DNA from: a virus | Direction: 5' to 3' (one strand) | IMG/VR virus record: IMGVR_UViG_3300010318_000019 | Span: 1 to 33,471 of that record | Length of the DNA stretch: 33,471 nucleotides | In this document: positions 21,455-29,024 of the stretch, in pieces | Layout: each line of letters starts with the position of its first letter | Numbering within the stretch: the first letter of the stretch is position 1 | Translations under genes and position numbers: made by a program | The notes under the pieces: generated by a model | Databases searched by the model: none | Seen by the model: the letters and a program-made list of their open reading frames with translations, nothing else | What the model was told of the DNA's origin: nothing

Positions 21455-22084
21455 TCACCTTATTTGTATGTCGAGAGAAACCCCTTCCCCGTCTACATTA
21501 CCGCCCCCGGTGCGTCCCCTAGAGACAGTGCGACCCCAGACGATATCCTTTTCCTGGATGGAGGCGACGAACTCAAAGCCCTTATCCGTGGGATAGTCGA
21601 TCTTCTGATCCTCCGCCGTATTCCTTCGAATGGCGGTTCTTTCAAATTCGATCAGCCGGTTCTCCACAGAGATCGCGATCTCCCCCGTCTCGCCAGAATC
21701 AGAGACGACCATCACATCCATGAAGCCAGAAAAGACCTTTACGGGAGAGCTGATAACGTCCCCGTTTTCATCCATCGCTCCGAGATAGATATCCAGAGTC
21801 CGCCCCTGGTAATCCTCATCCCGCGCCTTCGATATCAAAGGTTCGCCAATTCCAGAGAGAACCACCTTCGCCCCATTCGCGACTAGATCGCTAGACTCTT
21901 CGATGGCACTAATGCCTAGGAGATTCCCGGCTCCAATATAGGTCACGGAGTTATAGGTGAGATCCCCAATGCCATTCCAGAGATTGACGTTCCCGGAATC
22001 AAAGGCGGCTTCCACGAAAACAATCGGGCGCACCAGGTCCGCAGTCGAAACGGTCTGCATCTCACTGGAAAGGACTCGACTCAT
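21455..22084 (-). CDS. Tail hub-adjacent protein, DUF2163-like (inferred)
   Basis: This protein of about 209 residues is strand-rich with LVRPIVFVEAAF near the start and repeated GYxG-type turns. The ORF opens with a TTG at 22099, but ATG at 22084 is preferred: it overlaps the upstream stop as ATGA and GGAGG lies four bases before it. It resembles proteins of the baseplate or hub region that carry a DUF2163/BR0599-like start, a match from memory. It lies beside the distal tail and hub genes, so a tail-tip structural role is likely. Confidence 0.55.
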   Translation of the reverse strand: MSRVLSSEMQTVSTADLVRPIVFVEAAFDSGNVNLWNGIGDLTYNSVTYIGAGNLLGISAIEESSDLVANGAKVVLSGIGEPLISKARDEDYQGRTLDIYLGAMDENGDVISSPVKVFSGFMDVMVVSDSGETGEIAISVENRLIEFERTAIRRNTAEDQKIDYPTDKGFEFVASIQEKDIVWGRTVSRGRTGGGNVDGEGVSLDIQIR

Positions 22085-22632
22085 AGGGCCTCCACGCAAG
22101 CGAAACTGAAGCCATAGAACGAGGCTTGATCAATGTCCCAATCGATCTCATTGGAGGCGAGACGCCAGATTCCCTTAGGTAAGGTGAAGTCGAGCGCCGT
22201 GCTAGAGGTGACGGTTTGCCGTGCTGGCGGCATGATCTGGATCGCCGTTCCGCTCGTTGCTTCCGTCACGATGTAGAGGTGATCTCCCAGAGAGAAATAA
22301 TCCCCCGCCGTAACCCCGGAGAAAGTACCCGTGGCGCTGGTTGTGTTCGCTGTAATAGCCGAGATGCTTCCAGTCGCCGTTGTGGTGTGGAGAGGATTCC
22401 CCATCGAGAAGGTCTTGCTCATCCCTCTTAAACCAGCCAGGAAGGCTTCCACAGCCTTGGCATCACTCCGAGCCAGGGGAGGGAGCTTGATCTCCGCTTC
22501 CCACCGAACCCCCGGATGCTCATAAACCTGTTGATCAAAGGTGAAGGGACTGGAGCTCATCGCCGTAGCAGAGCGCAGTCTCATGGTCATCGATTGAATC
22601 CCCACACTGGGGAATGAGAAGTCCGCTGCCAT
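22081..22632 (-). CDS. Distal tail / minor tail protein
   Basis: This 183-residue, beta-rich protein opens with FSFPSVGIQSM and has a Ser/Thr/Ala-rich middle and an acidic C-terminal part. It starts one base after the tape-measure stop. By position between tape measure and hub it fits a distal-tail or tail-tip protein such as lambda gpM/gpL. No clear motif is seen; the family is inferred from context. Confidence 0.6.
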   Translation of the reverse strand: MAADFSFPSVGIQSMTMRLRSATAMSSSPFTFDQQVYEHPGVRWEAEIKLPPLARSDAKAVEAFLAGLRGMSKTFSMGNPLHTTTATGSISAITANTTSATGTFSGVTAGDYFSLGDHLYIVTEATSGTAIQIMPPARQTVTSSTALDFTLPKGIWRLASNEIDWDIDQASFYGFSFACVEAL

Positions 22633-24486
22633 TTATGCGCCCACCATTGCCCGAGAGTAAGCCCCGCCGCGCATCCGCGCTTCGGCGACTGCCGACTTCG
22701 CTGCTGCCTGAATCTGCGGCATGAGATTCGCGATCTCCGCCCTCACCGTCTGTTGAATCCCAGTGGTGACGTTGATCGTCTGTTGAACCACCACCTTCCC
22801 GCCGTTCATATCGTCGTTCGAGATGATTGAGCCCGTGCGAGCAGGAACGAACATCTCCGGTCCACGCTCCCCGACCATGTAGGCTTTGCCACCCTGTACA
22901 GATCCGCCGATGGCTTTACCAGGAGCAGGAGATGCAGCGCCAGCGGGAGAAGGGAAGGCCCCGGTGATCGCATTAAAGAGGGGCTGGATCAGGTAATACT
23001 TGATCAGCATCTTCGTAAGGTCTTGGATGATACCGCGAGCCATATCACCGAAGGCGTCTTTCAGACCCTTCGTCCCCTCTACAGCCGCCGCCAAGCCGTC
23101 TGTGAGGCTATCCATCGCCCGATTGCCTAAGTCCTCAAAGTCTTTTTTCAGGCTCTCAAAACGCTGTCCAGTGCTTTGTAGGCCCTCCGAAATCCCCTGG
23201 AAGGCTGCGCCTGCTGCTTCGCGCATCTGATCGAATAGGGTAGGCGTTCCGCCAATCGCCACCACGATTTCTTCAGCGGTTTCTGCAATGCCTTCCCGAG
23301 TCGAAGTTAAGCCGGACTCAAGCGCATCGAATGCTGCGGTGATCCCATCGATAGGAATCGGAGGGATTTGAACAGGCGCTTCGAACTTCGCTGCTGCTGC
23401 TTCGTACTGAGCCACCCCCTCATTGAGGTTGTCGATCTCCTCCTGGATCGCTTCGTCTGAGCGACCCATGATCCCGAAGAATCCGCGCTCATCCTGGGGC
23501 TTCGCTAATTCCTCCTGGAGTTCAGCGATCCTAGCCTTCAGATTGCCGACCTTCGTCGCCGCTCCCGATGCCTCATCAAAGGTGAAGGTATTTCGGAAGG
23601 TAGCCCAGGCAGTGTTCAGCGCATTGATCGAGCCGATGAAGAAGTTGAACAGTTGAGCGCCAGCGATAGTTGCAGCCCTAAGGGCGCGAATCATGTCCAC
23701 GGCGATTGCTTTCGCTAGGGCTTCAAAGCCACCCTTCAGGCTCGCTTGCTCCACGATAAGGTTTGTGAAGTGAGTCGTCAGGGCTTCGATACCAGGCGCG
23801 AGCTTTGCGACCACCTGATCCCTAAGGCCACGCATGACTCCATTCAGGCGAGCGATGGCGTCGTTCGTATCTTCGACCCCTTTGACCGCCCCGGTACTCA
23901 GTACCATCCCTAGGGTTTCGGCTTCCTGGAACATCCCCTGGAGGCCAGAGCGTCCTTCCTTCAGGGTTTGAACGAGCGCCACACCCTCAGAATCGAAGAG
24001 CTTCATCGCCAAGCGGACGCGATCCGCATCAGTCCCAGCCCCTTCAAAGGCGTCAGCAAGGGCGAGCATCTGCTGTTCGAGGGGGAGCTTCGTCAGTTGA
24101 GAGGCGTTAAGACCCAGCTCCCGGAGCGCATCCTTCGCCTCACCCGTTCCCCGAGCCGCTTCGGCAGTTCGGCGGATGAAACGCTGGAGAGCCATATTCA
24201 TGGTCGCGGTTTCGACCCCAGTGATGGCTGCTGCGTGATGAAGTTTCTGGAGTTCTTGCGTTGTTACCCCAATGCGCCGCGCAGTCTTAGCGAGCGCATC
24301 AGTAGCCTCCAGGGAGGCTTTGACCATAAGACCTAGACCACCAGCACCCAAAGCAGCGCCGATGGCGGTCTTTACGTTGAGAAGGGACTTCGAGACTCCA
24401 CTCAGGCCCCGCGACACACTATTAAAAGCCTGCCGCGTCTTATCGACGGCGGTGATAGTTACCGAAACATCAGGTCTTTTTGCCAT
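22633..24486 (-). CDS. Tape measure protein
   Basis: This 617-residue protein is mainly helical with hydrophobic membrane-like stretches in the middle and the GGSVQGGKAYMVGERGPEMF motif near residue 530-545, a common tape-measure C-terminal signature. It sets tail length and may insert in the host membrane during DNA ejection. At roughly 0.15 nm per residue the tail would be about 90 nm, a general rule rather than a measurement. It begins inside the -1 extension of the chaperone gene and follows it, as in lambda G-T-H. Confidence 0.88.
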   Translation of the reverse strand: MAKRPDVSVTITAVDKTRQAFNSVSRGLSGVSKSLLNVKTAIGAALGAGGLGLMVKASLEATDALAKTARRIGVTTQELQKLHHAAAITGVETATMNMALQRFIRRTAEAARGTGEAKDALRELGLNASQLTKLPLEQQMLALADAFEGAGTDADRVRLAMKLFDSEGVALVQTLKEGRSGLQGMFQEAETLGMVLSTGAVKGVEDTNDAIARLNGVMRGLRDQVVAKLAPGIEALTTHFTNLIVEQASLKGGFEALAKAIAVDMIRALRAATIAGAQLFNFFIGSINALNTAWATFRNTFTFDEASGAATKVGNLKARIAELQEELAKPQDERGFFGIMGRSDEAIQEEIDNLNEGVAQYEAAAAKFEAPVQIPPIPIDGITAAFDALESGLTSTREGIAETAEEIVVAIGGTPTLFDQMREAAGAAFQGISEGLQSTGQRFESLKKDFEDLGNRAMDSLTDGLAAAVEGTKGLKDAFGDMARGIIQDLTKMLIKYYLIQPLFNAITGAFPSPAGAASPAPGKAIGGSVQGGKAYMVGERGPEMFVPARTGSIISNDDMNGGKVVVQQTINVTTGIQQTVRAEIANLMPQIQAAAKSAVAEARMRGGAYSRAMVGA

Positions 24487-24969
24487 CGTTCTCTGCCTGG
24501 ATTTTGAAGTAAGCGAACCACTCGTTCAGTTCACTCACCGAGATCTCTTCGATCTCTGATATCGTTTTGTGCAATCGATCCGCCAGAGCTATGACGTTCA
24601 TTCTCCAGGGATCGCTTAGGAGTTTTTTTCAGCGACCTCCATTGATTGCACATCTGCGAACATCTGTTCAGCGATTCCGCTGATCACAGTCGTTTCCTCT
24701 CCCATCAGATCAAGACGATCTTCTGCGGAGTTAAAGATTCGGTCCCCGGACTCATCCTCTGCCTTCATTAGGATGAGATCGACCATGCCTGCGATGCTCA
24801 TCGTCTCCAGAAACTTCGGATGCTTCTTCTGGAGTTGATCGAGGTCATAGCAGGTCAAAGGACGACACCACATTTTGAATGGGATGCCGTCCTTATCAGC
24901 CCACGCTTCGACGGAAATCTCCCGCCGGTTTACTGTCCGCCGTGCCCTAAGTTCCCTCGCCACTCCCAT
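24470..24969 (-). CDS. Tail assembly chaperone GT fusion by -1 frameshift
   Basis: The upstream chaperone is read to Asn116; a -1 slip at A AAA AAC (24622-24628) then continues 50 residues in the next frame to TGA at 24472-24470. The extension is helical and ordinary in composition (it contains RLHKTISEIEEI and WFAYFKIQAEN), which supports real translation. In lambda the G and GT products keep tape-measure protein soluble and recruit tail tube. The fused protein is 166 residues. Its last 17 bases overlap the tape-measure start. Confidence 0.8.
24616..24969 (-). CDS. Tail assembly chaperone (gpG-like)
   Basis: This 117-residue protein starts two bases after the tail-tube stop. It has an N-terminal basic stretch, a central acidic helix and a C terminus ending in EKNS, where the slippery heptamer lies. 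Position between tail tube and tape measure is the classic place for gpG. Most translation should stop here; a minority should continue as GT. Confidence 0.8.
   Translation of the reverse strand: MGVARELRARRTVNRREISVEAWADKDGIPFKMWCRPLTCYDLDQLQKKHPKFLETMSIAGMVDLILMKAEDESGDRIFNSAEDRLDLMGEETTVISGIAEQMFADVQSMEVAEKNS
24622..24628 (-). other. -1 slippery heptamer A AAA AAC
   Basis: On the minus strand the zero-frame codons read gAA AAA AAC and then TCC TAA, placing a perfect X XXY YYZ slippery heptamer just before the stop of the gpG-like gene. The -1 frame then stays open for 50 codons into the tape measure. The sequence was checked base by base. Whether a stimulatory hairpin follows was not assessed. 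Confidence 0.85.
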
Positions 24970-24970
24970 C

Positions 24971-25378
24971 TTAGGCCACCGTGGATTCAGTCAGCGATCC
25001 GCTTACCTGGACAGAGAAGGTGGCTTCCACCATGCCATCGAAAGAGGCAGTGATATCAGAAGCCGTCACGATCCCGGAGCCGCTGTAGTACACAGAGCCA
25101 GAACCAGTGCCTTCGGGATAGAGTTCGAAGTCGATTGAAGCGCGCTCATCGAGAACGAGCTGCCCAGTCGAATCCGAGGAATCCCAGTAGCAATCAACGC
25201 TGAGCGTTGCGCTACCCTGACCCTGGGCATAGGTGCGATGAGTATCACCCATCACGGTATCTTCAATCGCGTCAGCCGCACGGGCCAGCGTGAAAGAACG
25301 AACTTCAGCGACCGCAGCGACTGATCCGCCACTGGTCGCCACCTTGATGCTCCCGTTGGAGCCGGTAACAGTCGCCAT
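24971..25378 (-). CDS. Major tail tube protein
   Basis: This 135-residue protein is beta-rich, with Ala/Gly/Ser and Thr abundance, a GSNGSIKVATSGG start and a repeated strand pattern ending in QVSGSLTES. By size, composition and place before G/GT it is the tail tube (gpV-like). Its ATG shares one base with the stop of the 55-residue gene (TAATG). It would form the hexameric rings of the tail. Confidence 0.75.
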   Translation of the reverse strand: MATVTGSNGSIKVATSGGSVAAVAEVRSFTLARAADAIEDTVMGDTHRTYAQGQGSATLSVDCYWDSSDSTGQLVLDERASIDFELYPEGTGSGSVYYSGSGIVTASDITASFDGMVEATFSVQVSGSLTESTVA

Positions 25379-25545
25379 TATTCATCCTCCTCAGGACTGG
25401 GCGCTTCGACACTCTCAGGCTCAGTTTTGGGCGCTGCCTTGGACTTCTTCGCCAGCTTCCAGCCCCGAGGCTTGAGAAAATTAAACTTATGCTCCGTGAC
25501 GAACATGATATGCCCGTCCTTTTCAATCTGCACCAGACCACTCAT
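25378..25545 (-). CDS. Small tail-module protein, 55 residues
   Basis: This ORF runs from ATG at 25545 to TAA at 25380-25378. The protein begins MSGLVQIEKDGHIMFVTEH and ends in a Lys/Pro/Glu-rich acidic tail. It overlaps the tail-terminator gene by four bases and the tail-tube gene by one, so it fits the operon perfectly. Its function is unknown; it may be a tail-tube cofactor or assembly helper. Confidence 0.7.
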   Translation of the reverse strand: MSGLVQIEKDGHIMFVTEHKFNFLKPRGWKLAKKSKAAPKTEPESVEAPSPEEDE

Positions 25546-25985
25546 GCCGCAGTCTCCATGTCATTTTCCAGAGTGACGTATTCGACCTCTACATCTAAGG
25601 TCGCCCGAGCCACGGGCTGATCTCCGTCCCCTGAAAAGTCCGCGTCAAAGGAAGTGATCCGAGTATCCTTTGCGTAACCTCCACGGGTCCGATCAGTATA
25701 AAGCGCCTCTTCGACTTCCACGCTGATCGCGTCCAGCGTATCGTCGAAGTTCGTGATCGCCTTCACATAGATCTCAACGGCGACCACCAGCGTTCGAATC
25801 TGAGTCCTTGGGGGGTTGATCGTCCCGTATTCGGTATCTTCAGTCTTAGTGAAGATCGCAATCCCAGGGAGCTTGTTCTCCGCTAAGGGGTAGACCCGAG
25901 TCTGATAGACGTTCGAGCCCGTAGTGGCGAGACCCGTCAGCGTCGTCTCTACGTTGTCCCGAATCAGCTTCCGAACGTGAGCCAT
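25542..25985 (-). CDS. Tail terminator (gpU-like)
   Basis: This 147-residue protein is alpha/beta with an N-terminal helix, a strand LVVAVEIYVKAI and a polar C terminus, in the position of lambda gpU between head completion and tail tube genes. It would cap the tail and take part in head-tail joining. Its ATG overlaps the upstream stop by one base (TGATG). Identity rests mainly on context. Confidence 0.65.
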   Translation of the reverse strand: MAHVRKLIRDNVETTLTGLATTGSNVYQTRVYPLAENKLPGIAIFTKTEDTEYGTINPPRTQIRTLVVAVEIYVKAITNFDDTLDAISVEVEEALYTDRTRGGYAKDTRITSFDADFSGDGDQPVARATLDVEVEYVTLENDMETAA

Positions 25986-26290
25986 CAGGGCTTCTCCAGC
26001 ATCAGTTCGGTCATCCCGGTTCCGTCAGGCATAACCACCCGGATCACATAAGCGACCCCAGAGATCGTCAGTGTGTCCCCTTCCGCTGCTGCGGGAATAT
26101 CAGCAGTCCGACACACAAACCGAGGGCGAGTCACAGCGAAGCTCACAGAGCCTCCCGCATCGACCGCCTCGTAATCGTTATCCAGAATCCCAGTCACAGC
26201 AGATCCCACACCCCCAGAGGGAGTGAAGGTCGCGCTCACGCCAAAGTCAGCAAGCAAGAGGGCGCGATCATCTGCGGTTTCGACTGGCAT
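25985..26290 (-). CDS. Head-tail joining protein (gpFII-like)
   Basis: This 101-residue, beta-rich protein has RALLLADFGVSATFTP at the start, and DTLTISGVAYVIRVVMPDG, matching small head-completion proteins that share the gpFII fold. Lambda gpFII joins the filled head to the tail. It is followed directly by the tail-terminator gene. Confidence 0.7.
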   Translation of the reverse strand: MPVETADDRALLLADFGVSATFTPSGGVGSAVTGILDNDYEAVDAGGSVSFAVTRPRFVCRTADIPAAAEGDTLTISGVAYVIRVVMPDGTGMTELMLEKP

Positions 26291-26292
26291 TC

Positions 26293-26508
26293 TTAATCCT
26301 CAGTCTTTCGAGGCCGACCCCTTCGTCGGGGTTTGCTCTCTTCATCCAATCCGATGCTGCGATTCTCTGGCTCTTTGGGCTCATCGTAAGGAGCCACCCG
26401 ACCCATCAGCATCAGGTTCCGACCTTCTTCATCATTCAGTTCGACAATCGACCCAAAACGGCGAGCCCGACCGCCAGCGACACATCCTTTCAATATCTTA
26501 TACCGCAT
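26293..26508 (-). CDS. Small head-completion-region protein with AT-hook-like end
   Basis: This 71-residue protein has a strand-rich start (YKILKGCVAGGRARRFGSIV) and a basic C terminus KPRRRGRPRKTED, which contains the RGRP core of an AT-hook. The start resembles small proteins that follow phage capsid genes. ATG at 26508 has GGAGAA four bases upstream. Binding of the packaged DNA is an inference from the motif. Confidence 0.65.
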   Translation of the reverse strand: MRYKILKGCVAGGRARRFGSIVELNDEEGRNLMLMGRVAPYDEPKEPENRSIGLDEESKPRRRGRPRKTED

Positions 26509-26526
26509 CACTTCTCCGAAGGATCA

Positions 26527-26544
26527 GGCCCCCCGAAGGGGGCC
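26527..26544 (-). other. Stable UUCG hairpin after the capsid gene
   Basis: The minus-strand RNA reads GGCCCCC UUCG GGGGGCC, a seven-pair GC stem with a UUCG tetraloop, in the 50-base gap between the capsid stop and the next gene. No T-run follows, so it is a poor terminator. It may protect the capsid mRNA end or partly reduce downstream expression. Confidence 0.7.
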
Positions 26545-26558
26545 GTCACCGTTAGGGT

Positions 26559-29024
26559 TTAGACCCCGTCCGAGCCCACGGCAAACGAGACCGCGTGACG
26601 GACCGCAATGTCCATCGACTGAAGGGCGATGATTCGTAAACCACCTTGCAGAGCCAGAGCCGACTCATCCAGGTAGATATCGAGGCCACCGAAGAAGCCC
26701 ATCAGGAGATCGGCAAAGTTGCCGAAGTACATATTCCCAGCCGTTGCTTGATTGGAAACGATGGCGCGATAACCATTGATCGTGCCGCCAGGTTCCACAA
26801 CGTACTGACCGGAACCGCTGTCCTTCAGGGTCGTCTTGAGAGCCCCGTACATCGCAGCAGGCAGGATGTAAGCGAGGTTGCCCATCAGACTATTGTCCTC
26901 TGCCAGGGCCGTCTCAAGAGTTACCGTCTCTGCCCAGGTCGGATTAGCAGCCGCGAAGTTCGTCACGGTGTTGATCCCGCTGGTGTTCAGGATGCCGGTC
27001 GGCTGACCGGAAGAACCGGAACCTTCCAGGCCACCCAGGTCGATGGCGAGAGCAATGGCACGGCTGAGATCAGCGCGAACCAGAGCTTCCACATCCAGAG
27101 ACGCGGCGGTCTGGAGGAGCAGTTGGCGAGAAATGTCCGTATGCACACCGACCGTTTTCGGGGTCATGGTCACGGAGCCCACGGTCATCTCGCTTTCGGA
27201 GACGTTCGTGCTTTCTGCGACCCAGCCAGCCGAAGCGGTGCCGGTCTTGCGCGGGATCTTCACATCGCCAGAGAGACCTTGGAGAACGGTCGCACCTGCA
27301 GCCATGACGGACGATGCGTTGACGAGTGATTCAATGAAATCACCGCCACGGAAGTCATCCGTGAAGAGAGCAGCGTCGTCCGTGCTGTTGAGGTCACGCT
27401 TCCAGTTCCGCATCACCTCTGCGGGAAGCAGGATGCCGCGAGCGGACTGATTGAATGCGCGCTGGGCAGCTTCGGAACACTCAAGTTCGAAGGCCGCAGC
27501 CTCGCGAGCTTTGCGATCCGTGGGGTTTGCCATGTAGCGCACAGCGTTGAGCAGGCTGTACCGCTGACGCTCTTTTTTGGTCAGACCGATTTCCTGGTTA
27601 TCCAGGGCTTTGTCCGAACCAATCTTCTCAAGAAGCGCGCTGCGGAACTCTTCCACGCTCTGACCCTTGGCGATGGCTTCCTGCGCCATTCCGCCTTGGT
27701 TGTGACGCTGACCCAGCTCAACGATCTGAGCAGCGTTCTTCTCTGCGGCTTTGCGGGCTTGCGCCTCGATTGCCGCCACATCGATTTGATCGGTCATTTG
27801 ATGACCCTCCTGATCGTTAGACGTTACGGTGATGTGAGGAACTTGCCCGCTCCGACCGATGCCGATTTCACTCTGATCAGCCGGGAGAGAAACAAGCGAT
27901 GCCTCTAAGGGCTTCCAGGACTTGGCGACGTAAGTCTCCCCGTCCTTTCGCTCCATTTTGTTGATGGCATACCCAATCGAAATATTCGATTTGATTCCAT
28001 CAACGATATCGTCGAACGCTTCCCGAGCGAGCGCGCCCTTTCCAAGGCGAGCTACAGCACGGAGTCGCCGTGCCTCCGAGTCGAGTTCGACTGATTCGAT
28101 AACCCCGATCTGCTTCTCAGCATCATGGTCGAGCAGGAGAGGAGCTCGCCCAGAATTGATGAAGCTCAGATCGATGGCGTCTGCACTATGCTCTAGGACT
28201 TCCATCCCGAAGCTACGCTCCACCGGGAATTCAGAGCTGATGCTCATCCGAATGCGGCGAGAATCTTCGTCAATCGCTCGCGCTTCCATGTCCTGGGCGC
28301 GATGAACGACTTCGACGTTCGCCTTCCGCTCTTCGGTCTCTTCAATCTCAGGCTGAACGGCTTCGGCCTCGACCGTCTCTGCCTGGATTTCTTCCACTTG
28401 ATCGACGGGCTCCATAGCTCGTTCCTCCGTTGCTGGCTCAAAGAGGATCGGCTCGTAACCGTTATCCTCTAGCCACTGCCTAGCTTCATCTGCCGTGAAC
28501 TTCTCAGCGTCGAAGCGAATAGCTTGAATCTCAGACTCTCCGTCTTTGACTCCCAGAATTATATCAATTCCATCGCCCAGTTCATCGTTCATGCGACGGA
28601 ACCCCTGGTATTGATCGGGATCAGTAATCCGGGCTGCGTGTTCGTTGGGATAGGGCCGTTCTTCGAGGCTGCGATCCTCTTCGTCGATGTTATCGATTCG
28701 ATCCATGATCGCATTCGCCCAAGTCTGTGCTGGTGAACCACCCCAAAGCGCCCACGCTATTCTCCCAGCCGAGGGATAGCCCTCTTCGCCAGGTCGGAAG
28801 CCTTCGGCACCTTTGTCCACTTCATGCCGTGCGAAGTAAGACGCCATCCGCTTCACGGTATCAATCGAAAGATTCCGACGATTCACAATGTCGCGAGCGC
28901 GAGCCACGCCGACCTCAGTGCCGCCGCGCCCAAACTCTTCGCGCCAGTCGAGGCCCTTTTGAGCCTCTTCGACCATCCCCTCCGTGGGGGAAGTGTCGAT
29001 CTCGACTCCCTTATAGGTCGCCAT
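26559..29024 (-). CDS. Prohead protease-major capsid protein fusion
   Basis: This 821-residue protein has four parts: an N-terminal domain of unknown role (about 1-115, with GYPSAGRIAWALWGG), a second conserved segment (about 120-197, RPYPNEHAAR to EPILFEPA), an HK97-type prohead protease (about 255-395; DHDAEKQIG with His300, SNISIGY with Ser346/349, LEASLVSLPA with Glu374), and an HK97-fold capsid protein (about 410-821). The protease would cut itself free and trim the capsid delta region. In lambda and HK97 these are separate genes. The middle acidic stretch 200-250 could be the linker or scaffold. Confidence 0.88.
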   Translation of the reverse strand: MATYKGVEIDTSPTEGMVEEAQKGLDWREEFGRGGTEVGVARARDIVNRRNLSIDTVKRMASYFARHEVDKGAEGFRPGEEGYPSAGRIAWALWGGSPAQTWANAIMDRIDNIDEEDRSLEERPYPNEHAARITDPDQYQGFRRMNDELGDGIDIILGVKDGESEIQAIRFDAEKFTADEARQWLEDNGYEPILFEPATEERAMEPVDQVEEIQAETVEAEAVQPEIEETEERKANVEVVHRAQDMEARAIDEDSRRIRMSISSEFPVERSFGMEVLEHSADAIDLSFINSGRAPLLLDHDAEKQIGVIESVELDSEARRLRAVARLGKGALAREAFDDIVDGIKSNISIGYAINKMERKDGETYVAKSWKPLEASLVSLPADQSEIGIGRSGQVPHITVTSNDQEGHQMTDQIDVAAIEAQARKAAEKNAAQIVELGQRHNQGGMAQEAIAKGQSVEEFRSALLEKIGSDKALDNQEIGLTKKERQRYSLLNAVRYMANPTDRKAREAAAFELECSEAAQRAFNQSARGILLPAEVMRNWKRDLNSTDDAALFTDDFRGGDFIESLVNASSVMAAGATVLQGLSGDVKIPRKTGTASAGWVAESTNVSESEMTVGSVTMTPKTVGVHTDISRQLLLQTAASLDVEALVRADLSRAIALAIDLGGLEGSGSSGQPTGILNTSGINTVTNFAAANPTWAETVTLETALAEDNSLMGNLAYILPAAMYGALKTTLKDSGSGQYVVEPGGTINGYRAIVSNQATAGNMYFGNFADLLMGFFGGLDIYLDESALALQGGLRIIALQSMDIAVRHAVSFAVGSDGV

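Noticed and set aside
25305-25541. 78-codon minus-strand ORF between tail terminator and tail tube
   Set aside because: It overlaps the tail-tube start, has Arg/Ser shadow composition, and a better 55-residue ORF with perfect junctions covers the same place.
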